21,811 nucleotides of DNA, taken from Bacillota bacterium (GTDB lineage: Bacteria; Bacillota; Clostridia; Tissierellales; Tissierellaceae). Below the pieces are notes generated by a model that did not search any database, had not been told where the DNA came from, and saw only the letters and a list, made by a program, of their open reading frames with translations. The translations under genes were made by a program, and so were the position numbers. Positions within the stretch are counted from its first letter, which is position 1. Each line of letters starts with the position of its first letter. Below are positions 1-6,673 of the stretch, piece after piece. The stretch covers positions 1 to 21,811 of the forward strand of contig JAEWGC010000045.1 in the NCBI GenBank assembly GCA_023388495.1. The letters are read 5' to 3'.

Positions 1-157
1 CTGTTGTTCTGGAATAACCTACTGTTACTCCATGATTTGCTAATATCTTTCCTACCTTCAACGTTACTGATAATGCTATGTCCTTTTCTCTTAAGCCATT
101 ACCTAATGCTCCTGGATCATTACCTCCATGCCCTGCATCTAAAAATACCTTTGCCAT
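1..157 (-). CDS. N-acetylmuramoyl-L-alanine amidase endolysin, N-terminal part (truncated by window edge)
   Basis: Too short for a simple ORF list because it is cut by the left edge; I translated it by hand. The visible 52 residues begin MAKVFLDAGHGGNDPGA and continue with a LREKDIALS segment. This is the start of the Amidase_3 (LytC/CwlD) zinc amidase fold: His10 in DAGHGG and Glu24 in LREKD match the first two zinc ligands of the family. The enzyme cleaves the bond between muramic acid and L-Ala in peptidoglycan. There is no signal peptide, as expected for a phage endolysin released through a holin. The start is supported by AAGGAGG placed 8-9 nt upstream. It follows the XhlA-type gene, so this is the lysis module. 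The C-terminal cell-wall-binding domain, if any, lies outside the window. Confidence 0.9.
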   Translation of the reverse strand, partial: MAKVFLDAGHGGNDPGALGNGLREKDIALSVTLKVGKILANHGVTVGYSRTT

Positions 158-269
158 AAATAAAACCTCCTTAGTTTTGTTTTTTAAGATTACTTTAGTC
201 GACTGTTTCACCTTTCAATAAATAAATAGATTTTGAGAAAGGATTTTACTATGCTAATTTAAATATTTT

Positions 270-518
270 TCACTTAAATATTCCTTGCTGAATTGCATAA
301 AAAAAGAAGCTTACAAAAGCTCCCACTAATAAACCTATAAACCACCTCATAGTAGTTACTAAGGATTTTATTTGTTCTATAAGATTTTTTACTTCTGTTT
401 CCGTACTAGATTTGAACTGCTCTAGTATATCAAGCCTCTTTGAGTGATCATTAAGCCTTCTCTCATGCCTTTCATCTTCTTTAAAGAGTTGAATTATTTG
501 TTGCTCTAGTTTCTCCAT
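270..518 (-). CDS. xhlA: XhlA-type (haemolysin XhlA family) membrane protein of the lysis module
   Basis: An 82-residue protein with a charged, predicted coiled-coil N-terminal half (about residues 1-50, rich in E, K, R and L) followed by a single hydrophobic segment at about residues 58-79 (WFIGLLVGAFVSFFFYAI). This layout and the link region IKSLVTTMRWFIGLLVG are typical of the XhlA family, which acts with a holin and an amidase in host lysis in PBSX-type phages. The start has a good GGAGGTGAAAT ribosome site. It lies directly upstream of the amidase. No separate conventional holin gene is visible in the 112 nt between them, so either XhlA acts with a holin located past the left edge or it fills that role itself; this is inference. 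Confidence 0.85.
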   Translation of the reverse strand: MEKLEQQIIQLFKEDERHERRLNDHSKRLDILEQFKSSTETEVKNLIEQIKSLVTTMRWFIGLLVGAFVSFFFYAIQQGIFK

Positions 519-544
519 ATTTCACCTCCAGAACGGTAATAAAA

Positions 545-570
545 AAGAACCTACTATTAAGTAAGTTCTT
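545..570 (-). terminator. Intrinsic terminator after the cohesin-dockerin gene
   Basis: On the minus strand, arms AAGAACTTACT and AGTAGGTTCTT pair (one mismatch) around a TAAT loop and are followed by a TTTTTT tract at 541-546 running into TATT. It lies 57 nt after the stop of the cohesin-dockerin gene and 27 nt before the XhlA start. It therefore closes the moron transcript. Lysis genes beyond it must rely on read-through or antitermination, as no promoter fits in the remaining 26 nt. Confidence 0.75.
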
Positions 571-627
571 TCGAATACATTTTTCTTTCCTCTTAATCTT
601 ATAATTAAGAGCTTTTAATGCTCTGTA

Positions 628-1305
628 CTAATTATTTAATATACTCCTAGAGTTAATAAAAATATAACCCATAAGAATATCCATATCTTCCGTATCTATA
701 ACACCGTCTCTATTTATATCAGCATAATAATACTCTGTCGCATCATTTCCTACATTGTAAGAAACAATGGCTAGGTCACTTACGCTAATTAATCCATCTC
801 TATTTACATCATAAATATTTGCGATTGTAACCTCTCTAAAAGTAACCTCTGGTGTAAATAATACACCCGTAGATGTAGCTGCTTTTGCATTATGCAAAGC
901 AAATGGAGTTTTATAAGCTACAGTTTTAGGTCTAAAGTTTAAAGTTATAAGGTCGATATCTTCTGAAATAGCATTTATGCCTCCAATCATCCCAATTAAA
1001 ACTCTTTGACTTCCTCCGTAAACATCTTCATAGACAGCTTGTTGAACACTAGCGTGAGCTCCATTTTTAGTGGTAAATCCTATATATTCAAAATGTTCAG
1101 GATTATATGATATAGAGAAGTCGATTGCAGAGGTTGGATTTTCTTTACCATAGACATGATCTGTTACTGAAATATTAGCCTTTAATGTCGCGTCTAAGAA
1201 TATTGATTCAGGCATATCAATATTCAGTTTAAAATGCGGTTGACTTGCGTAAGCTACAGATGTCAATAATAATAACATAACAATAACTATTAATACCTTT
1301 TTCAT
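628..1305 (-). CDS. Secreted cohesin-like/dockerin protein, phage moron
   Basis: A 225-residue protein. Residues 1-20 are a textbook signal peptide (MKK, a hydrophobic LIVIVMLLLLTSV core, then AYA before the cut). Residues about 24-161 have the pattern of a cohesin-type beta-sandwich: the segment AIDFSISYNPEHFEYIGF matches the conserved cohesin DFxLxYdPxxLex region, and the end (ALHNAKAATSTG to VTFREVTI) matches the usual last strands. Residues 166-177 (DVNRDGLISVSD) and 196-207 (DINRDGVIDTED) are two complete calcium-binding F-hands with D/N/D at positions 1, 3 and 5 and D at 12, which is a full type I dockerin. No sortase motif or C-terminal membrane anchor is present, so it should be released or bound through cohesin-dockerin contacts. 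It sits between tail and lysis genes, with its own promoter and a terminator on each side. The start has an AAGGGGGA ribosome site. The dockerin call is strong; the cohesin call is by pattern only. Ligand and function are unknown. Confidence 0.85.
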   Translation of the reverse strand: MKKVLIVIVMLLLLTSVAYASQPHFKLNIDMPESIFLDATLKANISVTDHVYGKENPTSAIDFSISYNPEHFEYIGFTTKNGAHASVQQAVYEDVYGGSQRVLIGMIGGINAISEDIDLITLNFRPKTVAYKTPFALHNAKAATSTGVLFTPEVTFREVTIANIYDVNRDGLISVSDLAIVSYNVGNDATEYYYADINRDGVIDTEDMDILMGYIFINSRSILNN

Positions 1306-1338
1306 TTTAACAAATCCCCCTTACCTATTTATTTATTG

Positions 1339-1393
1339 TACATATACTATAACATATGTTGGTATTACTTGGTATCATATACATAAATTGGTA
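1339..1393 (-). promoter_or_regulatory. Candidate promoter with triple TTGGTA repeats for the cohesin-dockerin gene
   Basis: On the minus strand an extended -10 box (TG, T, TATAGT) sits with TATAGT at 1346-1351. The transcription start would be near 1339, giving a leader of about 34 nt. The -35 region is poor, which an extended -10 can tolerate. Overlapping the promoter are three copies of TTGGTA on the plus strand (1359-1364, 1369-1374, 1388-1393) and a perfect 10-bp palindrome AACATATGTT at 1351-1360. These could be operator sites for an unknown regulator. Confidence 0.5.
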
Positions 1394-1427
1394 AAATTTA
1401 TAACAAATACAATGCTTCTCAATTCAA

Positions 1428-1458
1428 AGAAGGGCATAAAAAAAGCCCTTCTAGGGTT
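1428..1458 (-). terminator. Intrinsic terminator at the end of the tail operon, with an alternative hairpin
   Basis: On the minus strand CCCT and AGGG pair around AGA and are followed by a run of seven T (1438-1444), directly after the stop of the CD1375-like ORF. The same AGAAGGGC arm can also pair with a downstream GCCCTTCT (1428-1435 with 1445-1452, perfect 8 bp), putting the T run in the loop. The two hairpins exclude each other, so termination here could be partial or controlled. It separates tail genes from the cohesin-dockerin gene. Confidence 0.65.
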
Positions 1459-1558
1459 ATTTTGCTAATAATTTTTCTACTTCATCTCTCCAAGCTGCAG
1501 GAACTTGCTCTATTGTTCTCAACTTCTTCTTAATTAAATCTACATATATCTTAGCCAT
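1457..1558 (-). CDS. CD1375/XkdX-like small phage protein
   Basis: A 33-residue ORF found by hand translation: MAKIYVDLIKKKLRTIEQ, then VPAAWRDEVEKLLAK. The pattern of a short hydrophobic N-terminal helix, a (K/R)TIExVP turn and a charged helix ending EVExLL is shared with the tiny CD1375-like and XkdX-like proteins found at the end of tail operons in many Firmicute phages. Their role is unknown; they are commonly placed between tail fibre and lysis genes, as here. The start has a very strong AGAAGGAGGAG ribosome site, and the ORF overlaps the end of the preceding gene by 8 nt, indicating coupling. The stop codon runs straight into the terminator. Confidence 0.8.
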   Translation of the reverse strand: MAKIYVDLIKKKLRTIEQVPAAWRDEVEKLLAK

Positions 1559-1931
1559 TTATAACTCCTCCTTCTACTATTTCAGCTAAAGCAAGCTGTA
1601 ATTCTGTTATCTTATTTTCATATGTTTCTGCCATATCAACTAATGCTAATTTCAAATCTAAATTTTCTCCTTCTAACATATAAATATATTCTTCATCTGT
1701 CATTCTTCTCTCTATGACGGTTCTAGCAGGAATAAGAATATTCCCATCATCATCTGTAATATCTTCTGCATTCATGAATGAACCATTTTCATAGATATCT
1801 CCTATAGAGACAGGATAATTATCACAGTTAATTGCAATTTGTTCTGTTTCATTTGCTAACATATTTGCCATTGAATAATCTGCCACAATTATGTTAGTTA
1901 TAACATTATCTTTTACTAAAGCATATTTCAT
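1551..1931 (-). CDS. Conserved phage tail-tip hypothetical protein (possible fibre accessory)
   Basis: A 126-residue protein if started at the ATG at 1931, which follows an AGGAGGTTATTAATA ribosome site; an in-frame start at 1952 would overlap the previous gene and has no such site. The N-terminal half (MKYALVKDNVITNIIVADYS and, further on, CDNYPVSIGDIYENGSF) follows the pattern of a common small protein next to tail fibre genes in phages of Gram-positive bacteria, where the product of an input such as KDGxVxNVIVAD precedes a short beta-rich domain. The C-terminal part (about residues 85-120) is a probable coiled coil (ENLDLKLALVDMAETYENKI). I cannot assign a function; a fibre-associated or assembly-helper role is inferred from location only. 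Confidence 0.7.
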   Translation of the reverse strand: MKYALVKDNVITNIIVADYSMANMLANETEQIAINCDNYPVSIGDIYENGSFMNAEDITDDDGNILIPARTVIERRMTDEEYIYMLEGENLDLKLALVDMAETYENKITELQLALAEIVEGGVING

Positions 1932-1944
1932 TATTAATAACCTC

Positions 1945-2709
1945 CTAACCATTAAATTTAACTATTACAATACCAGTGCCTCCCGCACCGCCTTTTCCTA
2001 AAACATCTTGATAACTTGGTGCACCTCCACCTCCACCTCCTCCAGTATTTGGAGTGCCTGGATAACCATGTCTCGGAGTATTACTGACTACAGACCCACC
2101 AGCTCCACTTCCTCCACCGCCATTACCGCCAGCACCTGGTATATACATAAGGGTGCTACCTATTTGCATACCATCGATTCCACCACCACCACCGCTACCT
2201 CCATAGACTACACCATTTACACCAGCTATACCGTCTTTACCTCTAGTTGCTCGACTATAACTACTGTTATAGTAAGAATATGCACCTAATCCACCAGCAT
2301 TACCATTTGCCCCAGCACTATTACCACCGAATGAAGATATACCTCCTGCTGCACCTACTACTATATTGATTGTTGTGGAACTTATTGGTACATTGGTGAA
2401 ATTCTTAACTTCCCCAGCTTTACCACCATCACCACCATACCAATTATTAAAGCCTGAATAATTACTGTCGCCCCCTTTAGTACCCCCACCTACAATGGTA
2501 ACATCAACCTTGTCTACACCTGGTGGTACAACCCAATTCTGAGATGATGTAAATATCAGTGTAAAGGGGTCTGGTTTTAATCCTTCAACTTCTTTCCATG
2601 CTCCACCTATATTACAAAACATCTTTTCTGCTTCTTTCCAAATCCCACCGATATTAACAAATACTTTATCTAAATCTTTCCAAACTCCATTTATATTCAC
2701 TTTACTCAT
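1945..2709 (-). CDS. Glycine-rich tail adhesin/tip protein with N-terminal WKE repeats
   Basis: A 254-residue protein. Residues 3-45 are three tandem copies of a ~14-residue unit (VNINGVWKDLDKVF, VNIGGIWKEAEKMF, CNIGGAWKEVEGLK). They are followed at about residue 50 by a segment FTSSQNWVVPPGVDKVDVTI typical of the start of glycine-rich phage tail domains, then a long region of GG, GGGG and GxGG repeats with interspersed aromatic residues, and the closing GGAGGTGIVIVKF. Glycine-rich domains of this type form compact tips on tail fibres and bind receptors in several phages; that role here is inference. The start has GTAGGTGATAG upstream. It is encoded just after two other fibre proteins and before small end-of-operon ORFs. 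Confidence 0.8.
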   Translation of the reverse strand: MSKVNINGVWKDLDKVFVNIGGIWKEAEKMFCNIGGAWKEVEGLKPDPFTLIFTSSQNWVVPPGVDKVDVTIVGGGTKGGDSNYSGFNNWYGGDGGKAGEVKNFTNVPISSTTINIVVGAAGGISSFGGNSAGANGNAGGLGAYSYYNSSYSRATRGKDGIAGVNGVVYGGSGGGGGIDGMQIGSTLMYIPGAGGNGGGGSGAGGSVVSNTPRHGYPGTPNTGGGGGGGAPSYQDVLGKGGAGGTGIVIVKFNG

Positions 2710-2717
2710 TCTATCAC

Positions 2718-3257
2718 CTACGCTTTATATTTGATCCATACATCACCAGATGCACCACCACTTGGATCTGCTGTAGATAATGTTATGTTTCTGCCTTGTT
2801 TGGAATAGTCGGTATTGTTTTGAAATATAGTTTTACCTGTAAAAGTCCCTCCTGTTTGAGCCATGGCCCCTATGTCATTTACATCAAATATTCCTTCACC
2901 CTGTAGTTGGAAATTTGTACCATCATATACTAAAGTGTATATACCACCAGTTTTTAGATTCCCATTTGTCAATGCAGCTCCACCAGCTTTTCTAATACTC
3001 TTAGCACCAAGACTATTTATATTTATTGTGCTTGCACCAGTGTTTGCTACATTGATCTTTAATGTTATTCTTAATCCTGCGACTAAACCAGCTATGCCAG
3101 GAATAGATGCTACATATGTGTTAGCACTTCCTGTTGTAGCTGCATATCTATCCAATCCTATAATATTTTCTGCTTTGCTCTTAGGATACTTTATCTTGAA
3201 ATTGCCATCAGGCAACTTTTCCAACATTTCAATATTTACCTCTTGCGTAATCGCCAT
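2718..3257 (-). CDS. Short tail fibre protein sharing a C-terminal module with the large fibre
   Basis: A 179-residue protein. The start (MAITQEVNIEMLEKLPDGNFKIKYPKS) resembles the attachment region of many phage tail fibres. The middle (about 35-130) is beta-rich with ATTGSANTY, TLKINVANTGASTINI and YTLVYDGTNFQLQ, a pattern seen in repeated fibre shaft units. The last ~45 residues (TGGTFTG to GDVWIKYKA) are clearly homologous to the last ~46 residues of the 1130-residue protein just upstream. This suggests duplication of a terminal folding, trimerisation or tip module. The ribosome site is GGATGGTGATA. It is probably a secondary fibre or an accessory receptor-binding protein; no enzymatic motif is seen. 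Confidence 0.75.
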   Translation of the reverse strand: MAITQEVNIEMLEKLPDGNFKIKYPKSKAENIIGLDRYAATTGSANTYVASIPGIAGLVAGLRITLKINVANTGASTININSLGAKSIRKAGGAALTNGNLKTGGIYTLVYDGTNFQLQGEGIFDVNDIGAMAQTGGTFTGKTIFQNNTDYSKQGRNITLSTADPSGGASGDVWIKYKA

Positions 3258-3279
3258 ATTATCACCATCCTTATATTTC

Positions 3280-6200
3280 CTACGGTTTATACTTTATCCA
3301 CATATCGCCATTACTTCCACCACTTGGGTTAGCCGTTGAATACACTACATTTCTAACTTGCCTTGTTCCATAAGATGTATTCGCTTGTGCAGTAAGAATG
3401 CCAGTCATAGTACCTCCTGTTTTAGGTACTAAATCTGTTGCATGGTAACCATCTACAGTGTCAGCATTTAAACCAGCATTTGCAACTGGGGATATTATAT
3501 TTGTATAGCCCGTTTCCGAAGTTATAAGACTTATTGACCAATCACTTCCAAAGTCTAAATTATGGCCATATCCAACGGTAACTCTAGGAATAGTAACATG
3601 TAAATATCCTCCCCATGCAAATGTCGTATTCCCAAGTAAAATACATCTCTGTCCACTTGGGGTAGTAGCAAATCTAACACTTGGATTCAATCCACTGCCT
3701 ATACAGGTTGCAGTAGGCGCATACCAACCACTCGTTGATGTATAGGTATATCCACTAACATGGATTCTAGTTACCCCCGAATAAGTCCTTAATGTTATCT
3801 CTGCATCAATCATTACATTTGCTGTAGGTAGTACAATGCAAATCGTTCCAGTGTTAGCAGAGGCCATTGGGTTAAACATAGCTACATTGTTATAAGTTGC
3901 TACATTGTTGTAATAGGTCTTTAAGTGCTCTGTTAAAGTTCCTGAATACAGCATTTCCCATGCACTCCATATTCCGTTTGTCCGCATTCGTCTATATGTC
4001 TTATTGTTTCTCCAATCGAAATACATTTGATTAATCCATGAAGTACTGTAGGACATTACTAATAGTGATCCATCACCTGCTCCTGATGGTTTATTTGGAT
4101 CTGCAGACGTTACGTAATACATTCCAGTTATTATTGCATCATTAGAATCAGTAATGGCGTTACTGGCCATCTGCTCGCCTATTCCATATCCCTTAGGTGC
4201 ATATTGGCTATGCTCATGAGTGCTAGGTGGAAATACACTTGGCCTGTTAAGAACCTTGTCCCATTCCACACTATCTGCTATTGCTTCTCCTTTTTCGCCT
4301 TGTGGTCCTTGGGGACCTGTGTCTCCCTTATCGCCTTTATCTCCTTTGTCACCCTTAGGACCTTTTAACGCCTCTAACTGCTCTGGTCTAAAATCTTCAT
4401 ATCGGAATGGGTCTCCTTTTTCCCCTTGAATACCCTGATCACCTTTATCTCCCTTAGGACCTTGGGAACCTGTATCTCCCTTATCACCTTTTGGCCCCTG
4501 TGGTCCAATGTCACCTTTGTCTCCTTTATCACCTTTTAATCCTATAGCAACATTTACAAATTCTAGATATTCGATTAGCACTGTGCTATCAGCTGGTACT
4601 CCACCTTTAATCTTTATTTGCGTTGGTGTAACTTCTATTATTGAACTATTTGACTGCTTAATTCCATCTAAATACCAGGCTATAGAATTTGTTCCTAATA
4701 AATATGCACCTTTGGTTAAATTAAACACTTCTTGATTTTCAGTTGAAGCAAATGTTTCTTGGTGAATTAGTATAGCTTCTGGGTTAAGATTTATAATTTC
4801 TCCCCATGATCCATCTGGGTTTTCAAATTGAATTTGAGTAGCACTTACCCATCTGTGACTAGGTTTATCTCCTTTAGGACCAGTTAAACCTATTGGTCCT
4901 TGGTCTCCTTTATCACCTTTGGCTCCTGGAGCACCAGTATCACCTTTGTCTCCCTTAGCCCCTTTTAAATCTACGTATTGATAACTAGGTTGTCCTTCTA
5001 CTCTAACCCCTAATTGAGTACCACTCCATAGAAACTCTATAGATCTACCAGTAGCTCCTGTGTTACCAGTGTCTCCCTTATCTCCCTTATCACCTTTAGA
5101 ACCCTTTAAATCTACATAGGTATAATTGCTTTGTCCCTCTTGTCTAATTCCCAGCTGAGTTCCATTCCAGTTAAATTCTAATGACTTTCCTATTGGGCCT
5201 TGTAACCCTTGGGGACCTCTTTCACCCTGAGCACCCTGTTGTCCTTGAACTCCTTGAATACCCTGTATTCCTTGGTCACCTTTATCACCTTTCAAGTTTA
5301 CATATTGATAGTTTAATTGACCCTCTACCCTTATTCCTAATTGAGTTCCGTTCCAGTGGAATTCTAGACTCTTTCCATCTAATCCTGGTATACCTTGTAG
5401 TCCTCTAGGCCCTTGTGGTCCTTCTTTCCCTTCTGGTCCTTGAGGTCCAACTAAATTAATATAGCTATAATTAGACTCATCTTCTCTCTTAATTCCTAAT
5501 TTTGTACCATCCCAATTATAATTTAGTCCTATTCCACCAGATCCAGGAGTACCAGGTTCACCAGTGCCACCAGCTAATAGTGCTTGCTTTTGTTCAATTT
5601 TTTTTATCTTATTCCAAGGACTAGGTACAGTATTGCCAAAGACCAACTCAAGATTAAAACCATTTTGCTCATAGATTTCTTTTACCTCTACAATTCTAGT
5701 ATCCATTGTGAGATTCCATTTCTTATTCTGAACGCTTACAATATCGCCTAAATCCCAGTCCTCACCATAAATAAAAGAGCCATAATCTAATACTTGGCTC
5801 TCGAATGTTTTAATTTTCTTTAATTCTTCTAATCCCCTATTCCCTTCCTCTATTAATTCAGTGATATCTTCAGCACTAGAGCAATCTAAGAAGGTTTCTA
5901 TTCTTTCAAATCCAGTTGCACTTCCTATTTGTTGTATAAGTCTATTTTCCTCTTCTCCCTGACCACCAGCATAAGCTACATTAGCGTGACCTATACTACT
6001 TTCAATATAGAACTGACCTTTAATATTATCAAAATCCACACTAAAAATAACTGGAGGTAATATAATCTGATTAACCGTTAAATTACTACCTTCAACAACA
6101 TCAAATATCCACTTTTTATTAATAATGTCCAGGAAAATATCCCAGCCCATTTGAGAATATTCACCAATTTCCTCTAACTTATCTGATACTATCTCAAAAC

Positions 6201-6672
6201 TGCCTCTCCATCTGTCTTGGATCCCTCTGTTTAAATTAGGAGCTATAGCTAGCTGAGTAACCTTTCTTGAAATATCTGTAGGATTTACAAAATTATTATT
6301 TACAAACTGTTTCATAATGTATTCTGTAGTACCTTCTTGTCTATCATACTCTTGGCCTGCAGCTGGAACTATCCTTCTTCTACTCATTACACCTTTTAGA
6401 GTATATCCTCTGATTAAAAGTATTTCTCCTCCTTCACCACTCTCATCAATAGCTATTTCTCTATGCCTTATTATCCCAGCTTTTTTACCGTCATTACTTA
6501 GTAGTACAATATTATCTTCTTGAAGATGTTCAGTATTGTTGTTTATATTTATTCTAAGCTCAAATTCCCCTACTTTAAAATGCCTTCTTATAAATATTAA
6601 ACTTTCATAATTGTCTATCTCATCTAGAAATTCAAAATTAGGAGAAATAACTCGTATATGTGTTTTGCTCAT
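3280..6672 (-). CDS. Baseplate hub/collagen-like tail fibre fusion (ReqiPepy6 Gp37-like N-terminus)
   Basis: A 1130-residue minor structural protein starting at the ATG at 6672 (AAGGGAG site 10 nt upstream, 1 nt after the previous stop); the TTG three codons earlier is too close to that site. Domains in order: about 1-360, a ReqiPepy6 Gp37-like siphovirus hub domain (IRRHFKVGEFELRI, IRGYTLKGVMSRR, GEDWDLGDIVSVQNKKW); about 385-605, four copies of a W(D/N/S)GTxLG(I/V) module alternating with collagen-like GxY repeats; about 605-710, a beta-rich domain; about 712-798, more GPKGDKGD collagen repeats; about 825-910, a pyocin-knob-like domain (ITGMYYVT, NGIWSAWEMLYSG); then a beta-rich tip and a DGYHA element. 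The final ~46 residues match the end of the next fibre protein. It probably links tail tip to receptor binding. No lysin motif is seen. Confidence 0.85.
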   Translation of the reverse strand: MSKTHIRVISPNFEFLDEIDNYESLIFIRRHFKVGEFELRININNNTEHLQEDNIVLLSNDGKKAGIIRHREIAIDESGEGGEILLIRGYTLKGVMSRRRIVPAAGQEYDRQEGTTEYIMKQFVNNNFVNPTDISRKVTQLAIAPNLNRGIQDRWRGSFEIVSDKLEEIGEYSQMGWDIFLDIINKKWIFDVVEGSNLTVNQIILPPVIFSVDFDNIKGQFYIESSIGHANVAYAGGQGEEENRLIQQIGSATGFERIETFLDCSSAEDITELIEEGNRGLEELKKIKTFESQVLDYGSFIYGEDWDLGDIVSVQNKKWNLTMDTRIVEVKEIYEQNGFNLELVFGNTVPSPWNKIKKIEQKQALLAGGTGEPGTPGSGGIGLNYNWDGTKLGIKREDESNYSYINLVGPQGPEGKEGPQGPRGLQGIPGLDGKSLEFHWNGTQLGIRVEGQLNYQYVNLKGDKGDQGIQGIQGVQGQQGAQGERGPQGLQGPIGKSLEFNWNGTQLGIRQEGQSNYTYVDLKGSKGDKGDKGDTGNTGATGRSIEFLWSGTQLGVRVEGQPSYQYVDLKGAKGDKGDTGAPGAKGDKGDQGPIGLTGPKGDKPSHRWVSATQIQFENPDGSWGEIINLNPEAILIHQETFASTENQEVFNLTKGAYLLGTNSIAWYLDGIKQSNSSIIEVTPTQIKIKGGVPADSTVLIEYLEFVNVAIGLKGDKGDKGDIGPQGPKGDKGDTGSQGPKGDKGDQGIQGEKGDPFRYEDFRPEQLEALKGPKGDKGDKGDKGDTGPQGPQGEKGEAIADSVEWDKVLNRPSVFPPSTHEHSQYAPKGYGIGEQMASNAITDSNDAIITGMYYVTSADPNKPSGAGDGSLLVMSYSTSWINQMYFDWRNNKTYRRMRTNGIWSAWEMLYSGTLTEHLKTYYNNVATYNNVAMFNPMASANTGTICIVLPTANVMIDAEITLRTYSGVTRIHVSGYTYTSTSGWYAPTATCIGSGLNPSVRFATTPSGQRCILLGNTTFAWGGYLHVTIPRVTVGYGHNLDFGSDWSISLITSETGYTNIISPVANAGLNADTVDGYHATDLVPKTGGTMTGILTAQANTSYGTRQVRNVVYSTANPSGGSNGDMWIKYKP
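4951..5520 (-). repeat. Four W-GT-LG modules interleaved with collagen-like repeats in the fibre gene
   Basis: Within the large fibre gene a ~28-30 codon unit recurs at 5440-5520, 5278-5367, 5092-5181 and 4951-5040. Its pattern is (S)(L/I)EFxW(N/S)GTQLG(I/V)R, then VEGQxxYxYV(N/D)LKG. GxY collagen-like segments of 17-35 residues separate the units. The copies are similar at DNA level, so the region can be expected to vary in copy number by recombination. Confidence 0.8.
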
Positions 6673-6673
6673 A

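Noticed and set aside
171..269. A hidden holin gene between XhlA and amidase
   Set aside because: All frames in this stretch are broken by stops within a few codons and no hydrophobic ORF of holin size fits.
1351..1360. AACATATGTT palindrome as a LexA (SOS) box at the moron promoter
   Set aside because: The Firmicute LexA site needs GAAC-N4-GTTC; here the outer bases are T and G, so only the inner AAC-N4-GTT is present. It is kept only as a possible operator of unknown type.
1931..1952. Upstream start for the tail-tip hypothetical protein at 1952
   Set aside because: It would overlap the previous gene's stop and lacks a ribosome site; the AGGAGG site fits the ATG at 1931.
2008..2289. Plus-strand Ser/Thr-rich 93-residue ORF
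   Set aside because: It is the antisense shadow of the glycine-rich tail gene; GGN codons read backwards give a low-complexity frame with no ribosome site.
4220..5408. Plus-strand proline-rich ORFs (SPLSPLSP type)
   Set aside because: They are the reverse reading of collagen GxY codons in the fibre gene, with no independent support.
4300..5580. Possible CRISPR array because of regularly repeated short sequence
   Set aside because: The repetition follows codon triplets of GxY collagen repeats and continues in one open frame; there are no constant direct repeats with unique spacers.
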